64,000 nt of DNA from Synechococcus sp. WH 8020 (GCF_001040845.1 NZ_CP011941.1:1497676-1561675), one strand, 5' to 3'. Shown: positions 19,000 through 27,839, counted from the first letter of the stretch. Numbers and translations are program-made. The notes: generated by a model not told the origin, from the sequence alone.

Positions 19000-20535
19000 C
19001 TATTCTGGAGAAACTCCACGAGCGATACGCGACAATTCGCTACGCTCATCCATCGTCACACGATGAGGGACGCCGCTAATAATTCTCTCGAAATTCGAGA
19101 ATGAATCTTGAATCTGTGGCCCATTACCCGTGATCAAGAATTCACGAATACCGCGATCATGCCAGGAGCCACGCATCTTGAATACATTGATTGCCCTAGC
19201 CATTTCGCCACGTATCTCGACATACTGGAGCAATAAAATAGTATCAGTAATAGTTGAGATATGAGAGTCAGTGATCGAATGACTTCCCATAAACTCTTCA
19301 GAAGTATTTGTAAAAAATCCAGCAATTTCTTCTTGCTTAGCATATCCGGTCAATGCGATCACAAACTGCCTGAAGGCATTCCGACTTACACCACGGGCCA
19401 ACGCAGACAACGAGTCAATCGCCATTCGTGTTGGCTTGAATTGACTGATCTCAGTTTTAATAATCTGCAAGTGGTCTTCCAAACCGGTGGACTCCGGGTA
19501 GGCGCAAATAATCTTCAGAAGGCCATCTTGCTCCATCTGCTCAAAATCAATGCCCCAACTTGCGCCATTACGCATCAATTGAGCACGTGATTCCTCATAG
19601 GCGAATAAAATTGCTCGCTCTTTATTATTGCAAGCATCCTCAATGAATTTTGAAATCAACAACGTCTTGCCTGTACCAGTTGCTCCCGTCGCAAGGATGA
19701 TTGAATCCTTGAAGTAGCCTCCACCACACATTTCATCGAGCCGCGGCACGCCAGAACTAACCCGCACATTCGATGAACGCTGAGTGAGCCTCATCGCACC
19801 AAGAGGGAAGATGCTGATCCCGTGGACACCCATGGTGAAAGGGAATTCACCCTTCATGTGGGTAGTACCTCGCAACTTGAGAATTTCAACAGTCCGTCGT
19901 CGGCGCTCTCCCTCCAACACATTGCGGAGGATCACAACATTGTCAGAGACAAATTCTTCAACGCCGTAACGAGCGATAGGCCCATATTCATCAATTCTCT
20001 CGGTGGTCATCACAGTAGTGACACCAATCTCCTTCAAGCGTGCGATGAGTCGGAAGATCTCCCGACGCACAACAAAAACCGCATCGTATTGTTGAAAGAC
20101 AGCCGTAATGGAATCGATTGCCACCCTTTTGGCTTTGTACTTTCGTATGGCGTAATTAATTCTTTCAATCAGCCCGGAGAGATCGAAACTGCCAGCCACA
20201 TCCTGACCATCTGGATCTGGCGAAGCATCAAGAATAAAAAGCTTGTCTTGCTCCACCATCTCCTGCAAGTTCCAGCCAAAACTTGCAGCATTACGCAAAA
20301 TATCGAGAGGCGACTCCTCAAACGTGACAAAAATCCCTGGCTCATCGTAATGAGCAATTCCATTGTGGAGAAAATGCAAGGAAAAAACGGTTTTACCCGT
20401 TCCGGACGTTCCGCTAATCAGGGTGCTGCGTCCAATTGGCAAGCCGCCATGGCACACATCATCAAAGCCCTCGATTCCAGTCGGAAGCTTCTGGACCTGC
20501 ATCTGAGGGGAACCGCTTGAGCTAGAAATCTGCAT
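19000..20535 (-). CDS. kaiC: circadian clock ATPase/autokinase KaiC
   Basis: 511 residues from the ATG at 20535, preferred over a TTG at 20556 because an AAGG ribosome site stands 8 bases ahead. Two RecA-like halves: CI with P-loop GTSGTGKT and EE pair VTFEESPLD, CII with GATGTGKT and AYEESRAQL. The phosphorylation pair is in ITDSHISTITDT, near residue 424, matching Ser431/Thr432 of S. elongatus. The protein forms the hexamer whose daily phosphorylation cycle sets circadian time. Third gene of kaiABC, 66 bases behind kaiB. Confidence 0.97.
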   Translation of the reverse strand: MQISSSSGSPQMQVQKLPTGIEGFDDVCHGGLPIGRSTLISGTSGTGKTVFSLHFLHNGIAHYDEPGIFVTFEESPLDILRNAASFGWNLQEMVEQDKLFILDASPDPDGQDVAGSFDLSGLIERINYAIRKYKAKRVAIDSITAVFQQYDAVFVVRREIFRLIARLKEIGVTTVMTTERIDEYGPIARYGVEEFVSDNVVILRNVLEGERRRRTVEILKLRGTTHMKGEFPFTMGVHGISIFPLGAMRLTQRSSNVRVSSGVPRLDEMCGGGYFKDSIILATGATGTGKTLLISKFIEDACNNKERAILFAYEESRAQLMRNGASWGIDFEQMEQDGLLKIICAYPESTGLEDHLQIIKTEISQFKPTRMAIDSLSALARGVSRNAFRQFVIALTGYAKQEEIAGFFTNTSEEFMGSHSITDSHISTITDTILLLQYVEIRGEMARAINVFKMRGSWHDRGIREFLITGNGPQIQDSFSNFERIISGVPHRVTMDERSELSRIARGVSPE

Positions 20536-20601
20536 AACCGCGACCTTGCTCTCCAAGGTTAATAAGGAAAATCCACAGCACCCTCTAGATCACCCCGTGA
20601 C

Positions 20602-20961
20602 TTAAGAATCTGCCTCTTCGATATCCGGGACTTCCAACGCGTCCATCAGGGAAGAGCTGAGGTCGTTGTCAACAAGCTCGTCGTAAAGAAGATCAAGTCC
20701 GATCAGCACGCGTTCGCGATCAGAAAGATCACCAATAATCCGACGCACAGGAGGCGGAAGAATTTTGGACAACGTGGGGGTTGCCAGAATTTTGTCTTCT
20801 TCTGCAAGCTGAGGATTTTTCAAGACATCAATGACCTTTAGGGCGTAGACACCCTTGAATTCAGTTTCAAGAATATTGCGAAGCGTTTTGAGTGCACGCA
20901 TCGAATTTGGTGTGTTTCCTGCCACATACAGCTTGAGGATATAAGTCTTCCTAGGGCTCAT
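20602..20961 (-). CDS. kaiB: circadian clock protein KaiB
   Basis: 119 residues with a thioredoxin-like fold: [74 protein letters not shown]. The metamorphic KaiB region is complete. The C-terminal tail ([12 protein letters not shown]) makes it about 17 residues longer than the S. elongatus protein. KaiB binds phosphorylated KaiC and sequesters KaiA. Its start overlaps the kaiA stop by four bases (ATGA), so the two are coupled. Confidence 0.96.
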   Translation of the reverse strand: MSPRKTYILKLYVAGNTPNSMRALKTLRNILETEFKGVYALKVIDVLKNPQLAEEDKILATPTLSKILPPPVRRIIGDLSDRERVLIGLDLLYDELVDNDLSSSLMDALEVPDIEEADS

Positions 20962-21854
20962 AAGGTCACCTCCGAATTCTGTAGCTGACGACGTTGAGAC
21001 CCGGCAGGAACTAAGGGAACATCTCCAGGCACTGACCGTCGGTACATTTCGCAGAGGTGAGCCATGACATCCAGCAGTGCAAGGCGGTAATCCTGAAGGA
21101 AGTCGTCTTTATGCCCTTCCACTCTGAGTTGTTTCCAAAAGTCGTCAATCAGATTCATATGGATCTCAACGGTTTGGGTAATGGGCAAGTCGCCAAAAAA
21201 AGCGGTATTCACAAAACTCTCTAGAGCCTGGTTGGCAGCAGCAGGGTCACGGAAATAACCAATCAACAGATCTCGATAGGTGCGCTGCAGTGACTGCAGC
21301 AACTCGCGCTGTTCATTCGGCGGAAGATTGGCCAAAAATCGTGAAGGATCTCGTTTGTAAAAGACTCCTAGGTAGCCAAGCCTCTCCTGCAAGCGGCTCG
21401 ACAACTTCCAAGCACTTCCCTCAGGCTGCCCGCCAACCGGATCGGACTCAGAGGATCCGTCTTCAGGGCGAATGTCTTTCTGCCCGTGACGAAGAAAGCG
21501 TGAAATCGCTGCGTCAACGTTGTAGCCAAGCTGCTCAAGCTGATCACCGGGCAGGTGAACTTCTTCGGGGTGATAATCGACACGCCCCATCAACTCGCCC
21601 ACGACAACGGCTGGAAACAACAAACCTCGAGCCAATAAGTCTTCCCGTGTCTGCTCTTGAAGGAGTGATTGCTCAATCACAACTGCATCAACGGCCTCAC
21701 GTTGTCGTTCCAAGGCCGAGACAACATCAACCGCTGAGTCCTCCAGTCCAAGATCCACAGGCGTGTAGCGATTACCAGGCAACCACTGACAGCAAGCCGA
21801 TTCGAGCTCAGGCGACCTCAACAAGAACGCGATCGTGAGTGCCGGCCTGGTCAT
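20958..21854 (-). CDS. kaiA: circadian clock protein KaiA
   Basis: 298 residues from the ATG at 21854 ([20 protein letters not shown]). A frame open to 21959 gives an unrelated leader and would crowd the divergent rplU promoter. The N-terminal pseudo-receiver ends near residue 130. The C-terminal four-helix domain begins at [24 protein letters not shown] and includes [24 protein letters not shown] and [34 protein letters not shown], nearly canonical. KaiA stimulates KaiC phosphorylation. A full-length kaiA separates this lineage from Prochlorococcus, which lacks it. Confidence 0.96.
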   Translation of the reverse strand: MTRPALTIAFLLRSPELESACCQWLPGNRYTPVDLGLEDSAVDVVSALERQREAVDAVVIEQSLLQEQTREDLLARGLLFPAVVVGELMGRVDYHPEEVHLPGDQLEQLGYNVDAAISRFLRHGQKDIRPEDGSSESDPVGGQPEGSAWKLSSRLQERLGYLGVFYKRDPSRFLANLPPNEQRELLQSLQRTYRDLLIGYFRDPAAANQALESFVNTAFFGDLPITQTVEIHMNLIDDFWKQLRVEGHKDDFLQDYRLALLDVMAHLCEMYRRSVPGDVPLVPAGSQRRQLQNSEVTL

Positions 21855-21989
21855 CCAAAACGAAAAGTGTGCAATTAAATCTTGACGAAAGACAGCACGA
21901 AGGTCGAAGATCTTTGTTTGTCTTTCGATTGCGGCACAGGCCAAATCGGCGACTCCCAAGTCACCGAGCCTGGTTGCGTCCAGTAGCCC

Positions 21990-22367
21990 ATGGCAGAAAC
22001 CAGCAGCAGCAGCTCACAAACCACCCCAGAGACAGGCTCCTACGCCATCGTCGAGGCCTCTGGACAGCAATTTTGGGTGCAACCCAACCGTTATTACGAC
22101 CTCGACCGTTTGCATGCAGATGTGGACGCCAAGATCACCCTCGACAAGGTGCTTTTAGTCAAGAACGGTGACGTAGCCACTGTTGGCAAGCCCTACGTTC
22201 AGGGCGCCAGCGTGGAACTCAAAGTGATGGCCCATCGTCGGGGTCAAAAGGTCATCGTTTACAAGATGCGCCCCAAAAAGAAGACACGCCGTAAGAATGG
22301 TCACAGACAGGAGCTCACGCGAGTGATGGTCGAATCCATTTCTGTCGGCGGCAAAGCGATCAGCTAA
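21990..22367 (+). CDS. rplU: 50S ribosomal protein L21
   Basis: 125 residues. [52 protein letters not shown] and the basic end [25 protein letters not shown] are diagnostic of L21, which binds 23S rRNA. An extra N-terminal [14 protein letters not shown] is common in cyanobacteria. Divergent from kaiA with about 135 bases between the two starts, so the kai and ribosomal promoters share that gap. Confidence 0.97.
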   Translation: MAETSSSSSQTTPETGSYAIVEASGQQFWVQPNRYYDLDRLHADVDAKITLDKVLLVKNGDVATVGKPYVQGASVELKVMAHRRGQKVIVYKMRPKKKTRRKNGHRQELTRVMVESISVGGKAIS

Positions 22368-22409
22368 TTGCTTCTACCAGCTTCCCTCTCACCATCTCTT
22401 TGATTTCCC

Positions 22410-22676
22410 ATGGCCCACAAGAAAGGCACAGGCTCAACCCGTAACGGACGCGACTCCAATTCCAAACGCCTTGGCGTTAAGGCCTATGGCGGTGAAACAG
22501 TAACGGCTGGCTCGATTCTCATTCGGCAACGCGGCACCTCCGTGATGCCAGGCGTCAACGTTGGTCGCGGGAAGGATGACACCTTGTTTGCCTTGACCGA
22601 CGGGATTGTCAAGTTTGAGTCGATCCGCCGCGGCCTCCGCAATCGCAAGCGCATCACTGTTGCTGCTGCTGAGTAA
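22410..22676 (+). CDS. rpmA: 50S ribosomal protein L27
   Basis: 88 residues, starting directly [29 protein letters not shown], the universal L27 N-terminus reaching into the peptidyl transferase centre, with no cleavable leader. [26 protein letters not shown] follows. 42 bases after rplU, followed by a strong terminator. In many relatives truB comes next, but here it is about 6.7 kb away. Confidence 0.98.
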   Translation: MAHKKGTGSTRNGRDSNSKRLGVKAYGGETVTAGSILIRQRGTSVMPGVNVGRGKDDTLFALTDGIVKFESIRRGLRNRKRITVAAAE

Positions 22677-22720
22677 TCCGAACCAATCAGAAGCGCAAAG
22701 GAATCACAACTTCATCCATC

Positions 22721-22760
22721 AAAGAGCAATGGTCCCTTCTGAGATCATTGCTCTTTTTTT
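22721..22760 (+). terminator. rho-independent terminator of rplU-rpmA
   Basis: An 11-base stem AAAGAGCAATG / CATTGCTCTTT with a 14-base loop, running into seven or more T. It lies 45 bases after the rpmA stop. The minus-strand small gene ends just beyond it. Confidence 0.9.
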
Positions 22761-22770
22761 GTTGGAACAA

Positions 22771-22920
22771 TCATCGAAACAGTTGAGGAGCCGACGCCGC
22801 GAGGCCGGAGTAGACCTCAATGAAAGAGTGAGTCGCGAAGTGCAGGGGGATTGCAATCCAAAGCAAAGCCAAAACAGACACCTGACCAAACCCAAACCAA
22901 ATGATGACCGCCGCATCCAC
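22771..22920 (-). CDS. small membrane protein, 49 residues (tentative)
   Basis: A short minus-strand frame starting with GTG at 22920: VDAAVIIWFGFGQVSVLALL then WIAIPLHFATHSFIEVYSGLAASAPQLFR. One hydrophobic stretch of about 22 residues, a His-containing interface and a polar tail look like a small photosynthetic-membrane peptide. I see no ribosome site and the frame opens only seven codons upstream, so support rests on composition alone. It converges on rpmA. A 148-residue frame over the same stretch in another register looks like noise. Confidence 0.45.
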   Translation of the reverse strand: MDAAVIIWFGFGQVSVLALLWIAIPLHFATHSFIEVYSGLAASAPQLFR

Positions 22921-22975
22921 GGACAGGCTTGAAAACCATTAAGTTTTTTTAACAACTTGTTTTGGGCTTTCCAAA

Positions 22976-23146
22976 ATGTCAACCGAAATCCGCAACTGGG
23001 ACCTTGTAGCCAAAGCGATGGAAGCGGCTGGGTCAACCTCAAGTCAAATGTATGTGCGTGCCAAAGCGCTAGCAGAAGGGAAACCTGATCCAATGCCAAC
23101 GAGCTTCCCTCAAGCACCCCACAGCATCTCTGCCGTTGCTGGCTGA
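22976..23146 (+). CDS. small soluble protein, 56 residues, unknown
   Basis: MSTEIRNWDLVAKAMEAAGS then TSSQMYVRAKALAEGKPDPMPTSFPQAPHSISAVAG. The first 35 residues look helical and the end is Pro/Ser-rich and disordered. No family is recognised. It lies 48 bases before the HLIP gene on the same strand, so the pair may be cotranscribed. The frame is too natural in composition to be chance, but no strong ribosome site is visible. Confidence 0.6.
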   Translation: MSTEIRNWDLVAKAMEAAGSTSSQMYVRAKALAEGKPDPMPTSFPQAPHSISAVAG

Positions 23147-23193
23147 GCAAACGCCCTTCACACACACAATCAAATTCTCATTTTCATAAAATC

Positions 23194-23337
23194 ATGTCTG
23201 ATCAATCAGCCTCCCGCTTCGGCTTCGTGGAATTTGCTGAGACCTGGAATGGACGCCTTGCGATGATTGGATTCGTGATAGGTCTTGGAACAGAGTTACT
23301 CACAGGTCAGGGAATTCTGAACCAAATAGGGCTCTGA
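23194..23337 (+). CDS. hli: high-light-inducible protein (HLIP/SCP, one-helix)
   Basis: 47 residues: MSDQSASRFGFVEFAETWNGRLAMIGFVIG then LGTELLTGQGILNQIGL. The core E.WNGRLAMIGF with chlorophyll-ligand Glu, Asn and Arg in one TM helix is the chlorophyll a/b-binding motif of HLIPs, which protect photosystems and bind chlorophyll under stress. NblS, whose relatives control hli genes, is encoded about 4 kb away. The gene marks the edge of the accessory region before the CA4-type genes. Confidence 0.93.
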   Translation: MSDQSASRFGFVEFAETWNGRLAMIGFVIGLGTELLTGQGILNQIGL

Positions 23338-23577
23338 ATATCAACCAACAAGGGGGCAATTCTGCACGCAAATCAATGCTTGCCAACACCATTACGGTAG
23401 TCAGCATTGCCCCACCACCAACCAAGCAATCCATTAAAAACATTTTTTCAGCCAGTCAAAGCGAACCATGTTTTGACTTAGCATTAACGCAATTCATAAA
23501 AAAGAATTTCGATGTATCACCATTAACCAGCAACTTTAAAAAGAGTCAATCATTATTTGTTTTTTGATTTCAACAAT

Positions 23578-24807
23578 TTAGTGCTGATAATCTAATTGCT
23601 GCTTTTCAACAAGTCTACCCATCACTTGCTGACAAGTCCAACGAAGAGGTCTCCAATAAGCAGACCTGGAAAGTTCATAGATCATGTCCATTTGATCGTA
23701 AAGTTCAAGCTCCAGACATGCCCAAGCTGCTGCTATCCTCGACTTCGTGTATTGAGGAGTGGTTTCTGAGAGAGCAGCTCGAACCAAATCACTTTTTTGT
23801 TGAAATTTACGCAGACCAATAATACATGTAAGATAATAATGAGTCACATAATCAGACCATAACCTTTCTTGCATACTGTTTATTATGTCAAGGCAAGTAT
23901 TTGACTCAATAGTCATGAGACTTAAAGCGGCCCCATACTGACGTGCTTCATCTCGGTGACTAAGGTTCCTTTCGATTTCAGCAGGATCCACATCGCACTT
24001 CCATTCACCTTTAAAGTTGAGATGTTGGGGATTATCAGTTAAAAGTTGTTCTAGAAGCGATTGATTTTTTGCCGTATCCATAGAGTTATTGGCATCAACA
24101 ATCTCCAAGAAACTTTTTGCCCTAAGGGACATAGAGACTGGTGCTCGCACCAGATCGGACAGTCTACTTTCATCACCAGCATCACCTAAATCAATCACAG
24201 CCGAACGTCGCTTCCCAGCCACCAAATCAGTGAGTTGCGGAACCAAAGGATCCAAAAGATCAACCCTCCCGTAGATCTTTGCCTGATACGCTCGAGCTGC
24301 ACCAGACACCAAGGCGCTCTCATGAGAACAAAGCTCATGGATAAGAGACTGAGATTTGGAATTTCTAATTTTTAGTCTGATGTGAGCTTGAATCACTGCC
24401 CGCACAAGGGTCACTTCACCGTTCAATAGTGATAAAAGTAGATCAATATCATCTGGAAGTGGTTCCCAACCAATTCTTACCAAGGAAGTAATGGCGTTAA
24501 TCACAGCCTCAGTATCAGTACAGCTCAAAACACCAACTAAAGCGGGAATTGCTCGCACATCTTTTCTTCTTCCTAATGCTTCAATAGATTTTCGACGCGT
24601 GATCCTGTCATACAATTCATCGGTTGAGAGCCTATTAACAGCATGAAGAAGTAAATCAAGCGATTCCTCAGTAGTACTCAAGCCAAGCCTAGTTGCTGCA
24701 AAATAACGATCTGCGGGTCTCTGAACATTCAGAGTGTTTTCCAATAAAAGTTTTAAGGCGTCATTTTCACTCATCCCTTGAACAAGAACATCAAATCTTT
24801 CGGCCAT
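23578..24807 (-). CDS. mpeZ: MpeZ-like phycobilin lyase-isomerase (HEAT-repeat, CA4 island)
   Basis: 409 residues of HEAT/PBS-lyase repeats: RYFAATRLGLSTTEESLDLLLHAV, RRKSIEALGRRKDVRAIPALVGVLSCTDTEAVINAITSLVRIG, SGAARAYQAKIYGRVDLLDPLVPQL. These are CpcE/CpeY-type bilin lyase features. The N-terminus MAERFDVLVQGMSENDALKLL fits the MpeY/MpeZ/MpeW group, which attach phycoerythrobilin to phycoerythrin-II alpha and, for MpeZ, isomerise it to phycourobilin. The choice of mpeZ over mpeW rests on the neighbouring FciC-like gene, a mark of CA4-A islands; sequence alone does not settle it. The gene is AT-rich compared with the core and has about 350 bases of upstream DNA free of genes. Confidence 0.8.
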   Translation of the reverse strand: MAERFDVLVQGMSENDALKLLLENTLNVQRPADRYFAATRLGLSTTEESLDLLLHAVNRLSTDELYDRITRRKSIEALGRRKDVRAIPALVGVLSCTDTEAVINAITSLVRIGWEPLPDDIDLLLSLLNGEVTLVRAVIQAHIRLKIRNSKSQSLIHELCSHESALVSGAARAYQAKIYGRVDLLDPLVPQLTDLVAGKRRSAVIDLGDAGDESRLSDLVRAPVSMSLRAKSFLEIVDANNSMDTAKNQSLLEQLLTDNPQHLNFKGEWKCDVDPAEIERNLSHRDEARQYGAALSLMTIESNTCLDIINSMQERLWSDYVTHYYLTCIIGLRKFQQKSDLVRAALSETTPQYTKSRIAAAWACLELELYDQMDMIYELSRSAYWRPLRWTCQQVMGRLVEKQQLDYQH

Positions 24808-25156
24808 AAGACAAAGATTAGCTCAACAAACTCTACTCAGACAATCAAATATCCACAGCAAAAACACAATTCATATGTCACACAATATAGACTATTATTG
24901 TCGCAATGATGCACTTCAAAGTGAGCATAGTTTATTTGCATCAATACAACATAAGCATTGCGCATATGCAGCAATTCGGTTTTCATAGATCAATACGTCA
25001 GACAGGAAAGGCCGACTGAAGGCACACCAGGCGAACCCCTTATCAATCGCAAGGAAGAAGGGCTAAAGCTACATCCAAATAATCAAACCAACTAAAAGGA
25101 ATAATTAAAAACAAGGAATATGATGACTTAGCTCAGCACAATACCAAGCACAAAGA
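24808..25156. promoter_or_regulatory. gene-free upstream region of the mpeZ-like gene
   Basis: About 350 AT-rich bases between the lyase start and the FciC-like stop. I see no ORF. It should hold the lyase promoter, which in known CA4 islands is controlled by FciA and FciB. A small palindrome GCATATGC lies near 24961-24968. No convincing AraC-type half-sites can be assigned by eye. Confidence 0.45.
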
Positions 25157-25324
25157 TCACTTCGATCGTTTATCAATTAATTCAATCAAGTGGGCATCAT
25201 GCTTGTCACAGAAGTCGGAAACACACTGCCTAAGAATGTGCCCAATAGATAAAGACTCTGTATAACAAAGAAGCTTGAGCTTTCTATGAAGCTCATCATT
25301 CAACTCAAAGGTGATTCGTTTCAT
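25157..25324 (-). CDS. fciC: FciC-like small ribbon-helix-helix regulator
   Basis: 55 residues: MKRITFELNDELHRKLKLLC, then YTESLSIGHILRQCVSDFCDKHDAHLIELIDKRSK. The opening KRITFELNDELHRKLKLLC is the beta strand and first helix of CopG/Arc-type ribbon-helix-helix DNA-binding proteins. Published CA4-A islands carry a small possible regulator named fciC, absent from CA4-B; position (between the AraC pair and the lyase) and size fit, but I have not compared sequences. Three Cys could be redox-sensitive. A target DNA site cannot be named. Confidence 0.7.
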   Translation of the reverse strand: MKRITFELNDELHRKLKLLCYTESLSIGHILRQCVSDFCDKHDAHLIELIDKRSK

Positions 25325-25521
25325 TCTCAAGCAGGATGTATTTGTCGAAAGCTCGACACAAATTAGATTCAGGATTTTCTCAATTATACTCTTTTTGATA
25401 AAAACCGGATACCCTAAGAAAAATCTTTATATTTGCTTAACCCCTGCCAGGCCTCAGTTCTGAGGCATTAAATGTTTCATCAATACTATATTTTAAATAG
25501 GGCAAATACTTGCTTATAAGC

Positions 25522-26478
25522 TCACAAAAGCTTTGAACGCTTAAGTGTCTGGCTTGGCAACTCTCCAAAACTAGTAAAGTATCTTCTTGAAAATCTACCT
25601 TGATGCTTAAACCCAAATCGAATCGCTATTTCACGAATAGTGTTAATATCACAGCTTGAGTTCGTAGACTTATAAATCATTGCCCTTCTAGCTTCCTCCA
25701 GTCTTACCTGGGTCATCATTTCTATAATTCCCATTCCAAAATAATCTTGGCATACTCGATAGAGAGAAGCTTGGCCAGCATTTAAAAGTTGACAAACCTC
25801 TGATAAGGATAATGGTGGGCTCATTTTTTCAGAATCATGCGAAAGATTAACGATCTCAGCAAGTAATCTCTGATTCTTTACCTGTTTCTTTTTATAGCCC
25901 CTATGAATTCCTTCTTCAAGGCATATAGTCATTAAATCATAGTATTTAGATGGATTCGAAATTCCCTTCACCAAATCCCTTCGGGTGAGTCTTCGCAATT
26001 GGGCAAAAGCTTCATGGTCTATATCTAATCCTATAGATCGACTTAGACTGTCAATGGCATGACTTGCGTTGCAATCTCGAAGATTCTTCAGAAGAATTTC
26101 CTTATCCAACATGCATGCAGTTGAAGAGCATGATTCTGAATATTTCCCCCACGAATCACCTGAATTTGTATGAAACGTATTAAGACCACCAAGACTATTA
26201 GTTTTCATATCATAACCTTCGCAATATCCAAAAGGATATTTTGTTTTCCGCATTGGCGTGATCCAATTAAAATCTACTGACCAACTTGTACCCCATCCCT
26301 CATATAAAAGTGGTTTTGATGCACTGATCTCTGCTATAGCCATGCTAGAGCATTTTTTATGTGACACAGAATAACTACCTTCACCACTTTCAAGTTGTGT
26401 AATTCTCGTCACTTGACCATAGGCCTGAAGAGTCTCAGACAATTGCAATGGATCTGTATAAGCAAATTGTAATTTCAT
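25522..26478 (-). CDS. fciB: AraC-family regulator of chromatic acclimation (FciB-like)
   Basis: 318 residues. The last 100 hold a double helix-turn-helix: SLSEVCQLLNAGQASLYRVCQDYFGMGIIEMMTQVRLEEARRAM and INTIREIAIRFGFKHQGRFSRRYFTSFGELPSQTL, close to the AraC consensus (GF...FSR.F...G..P). The N-terminal 200 residues are shared in pattern with the next gene but match no sensory family I know. In studied strains loss of fciB locks cells in the blue-light state. Start overlaps the upstream gene stop by four bases (ATGA). Which of the two is A and which is B is assigned by order only. Confidence 0.75.
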   Translation of the reverse strand: MKLQFAYTDPLQLSETLQAYGQVTRITQLESGEGSYSVSHKKCSSMAIAEISASKPLLYEGWGTSWSVDFNWITPMRKTKYPFGYCEGYDMKTNSLGGLNTFHTNSGDSWGKYSESCSSTACMLDKEILLKNLRDCNASHAIDSLSRSIGLDIDHEAFAQLRRLTRRDLVKGISNPSKYYDLMTICLEEGIHRGYKKKQVKNQRLLAEIVNLSHDSEKMSPPLSLSEVCQLLNAGQASLYRVCQDYFGMGIIEMMTQVRLEEARRAMIYKSTNSSCDINTIREIAIRFGFKHQGRFSRRYFTSFGELPSQTLKRSKLL

Positions 26479-27509
26479 GCTCTGCTCCCTCGACGCAAGT
26501 CAGAGACAAGAACACTCATCTTGCTTGCCTTATCAATTGTTTCTTCAGGGCTCTCTTGAAACGTCTTAAAATAAAGAAGTTGAAAAGAATTCCAATTTTT
26601 GAAGCCATAATATAAAGCATTATGTTTTTTAGTAAATTGCTTCAATCCAGCAGGGACATATGGATTTAAGTATGACTTCTTAACTTGTTCTAGACGAATA
26701 CTTTTAATGAGATCAAGAATATTCATGTTAAAGGTGGATCTACATACTTGGCCAACAGATTCCTTCTCAGAGTTTAAGTATTTTGTAATTTCTCCTATCG
26801 TCAGGGGTGGTAAACCTTCTCTATCTTCATGCAATAACTTGACAAGATCCTCTATCAGCTCCGTTGATTCAGATCTCTCTGTTATGTCATTCTGCTGTTC
26901 GCAAGGATCCTCTAGGGTTGCTATAGCTAAATCATAGAATTCATCGGCCGATGTCATTCCCTTCGAAAAATGCTTATCAAATAGCCTTTTAAGCTGAATG
27001 CTCGCATTACTATTGGAGTCAATGCCAATGCATTCTTCAATCCTCGCGTATGCATTGTACGCATTCATCTGATTTATTTTCTCTTTCATTATTTTCCACT
27101 TCAGGCTCATACAACAGAGGAGAGTATTTGCCCCAACAATGTCCCAAGTGTTTCCACCAGTTTTGTTTAAACGATTAAACCCTGCTATGCTTAAATCTCT
27201 CATCTTATGGCCGCTGATTATAGTATTGCTGCCTGGCCTTTTGCCTTGATTATTGATCCAACAGAATGCAATTGAATTTTGATTTGCTTCCTCCTCGTAT
27301 AACAATGTTTGATTTGACTTAAATATTTCAAGATGCACATTGTTAATTGGAGCGCAGATTGAACTCGTTTGCAATTCACCTTTGCTTAACTGGGTAATAT
27401 TGCAAGAGAAATTCGAAGTGGAATAGTAATCGTTATAATGATTCTTGCAATATGTTTCCATTCCAAGCAAATTGCTGAAAACATATTCTTTTGCCTTCCT
27501 TGCCTTCAT
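26475..27509 (-). CDS. fciA: AraC-family regulator of chromatic acclimation (FciA-like)
   Basis: 344 residues with the same plan as the coupled downstream gene: about 240 residues of unassigned N-terminal domain, then PPLTIGEITKYLNSEKESVGQVCRSTFNMNILDLIKSIRLEQVKKSYL and a second helix-turn-helix YYGFKNWNSFQLLYFKTFQESPEETI. The second motif keeps only the YGF and F.F..P positions. N-terminal landmarks shared with the partner include SQLSKGELQTSS/TQLESGEGSYS and LLYEEEA/LLYEGWG. In studied strains loss of fciA locks cells in the green-light state. Strongly AT-rich; likely promoter in the 330-base divergent gap at 27510-27839. Confidence 0.75.
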   Translation of the reverse strand: MKARKAKEYVFSNLLGMETYCKNHYNDYYSTSNFSCNITQLSKGELQTSSICAPINNVHLEIFKSNQTLLYEEEANQNSIAFCWINNQGKRPGSNTIISGHKMRDLSIAGFNRLNKTGGNTWDIVGANTLLCCMSLKWKIMKEKINQMNAYNAYARIEECIGIDSNSNASIQLKRLFDKHFSKGMTSADEFYDLAIATLEDPCEQQNDITERSESTELIEDLVKLLHEDREGLPPLTIGEITKYLNSEKESVGQVCRSTFNMNILDLIKSIRLEQVKKSYLNPYVPAGLKQFTKKHNALYYGFKNWNSFQLLYFKTFQESPEETIDKASKMSVLVSDLRRGSRA

Positions 27510-27839
27510 CTGAGTTACTGTCTTGGAGTGGGGTACTCTTTGTGAATTTATTAAGTCAAAATTATAATCTCTTTTGGCTTGTGATTGAAAAATCGTGATG
27601 ATCTATGACATCTTAAGATGAAAGGTTTTCCTTGCTAAGGAGAAGCCTGGAACGGCCAAGCCATAGAAGCGTGACAAATATTTACGACAGGGTCAGCTAA
27701 GTCAGTCTTGCGAAAACCATAAAACCGCAAAAGCACATTCACTATTTCTGCATTGCACTCGATATTATTCGCAGTGAGTATGGTTTTGCCTCAATTTTGA
27801 GTCGATGCAGTGTATAAAAATAAAAGAGATTATTCTGCC
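27510..27839. promoter_or_regulatory. divergent promoter region between fciA-like and Nif11-like genes
   Basis: A 330-base gap between two outward-reading CA4 genes. It contains an 8-base inverted repeat AAAACCAT (27713-27720) and ATGGTTTT (27780-27787), a short direct repeat of AAAACC (27713, 27721), and AT-rich stretches. AAGGAGA-like text near 27637 does not precede an obvious frame. Binding sites for the AraC pair or FciC-like protein would be expected here; this is inference. Confidence 0.45.

Noticed and set aside
22719-23165. 148-codon minus-strand frame opposite the 56-residue gene
   Set aside because: Cys/Arg/Leu-rich composition, no ribosome site, overlaps the rpmA terminator and a better plus-strand small gene.
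23376-23567. 63-codon plus frame between HLIP and the lyase gene
   Set aside because: Low-complexity Ser/Phe/Lys text without a ribosome site in AT-rich DNA.
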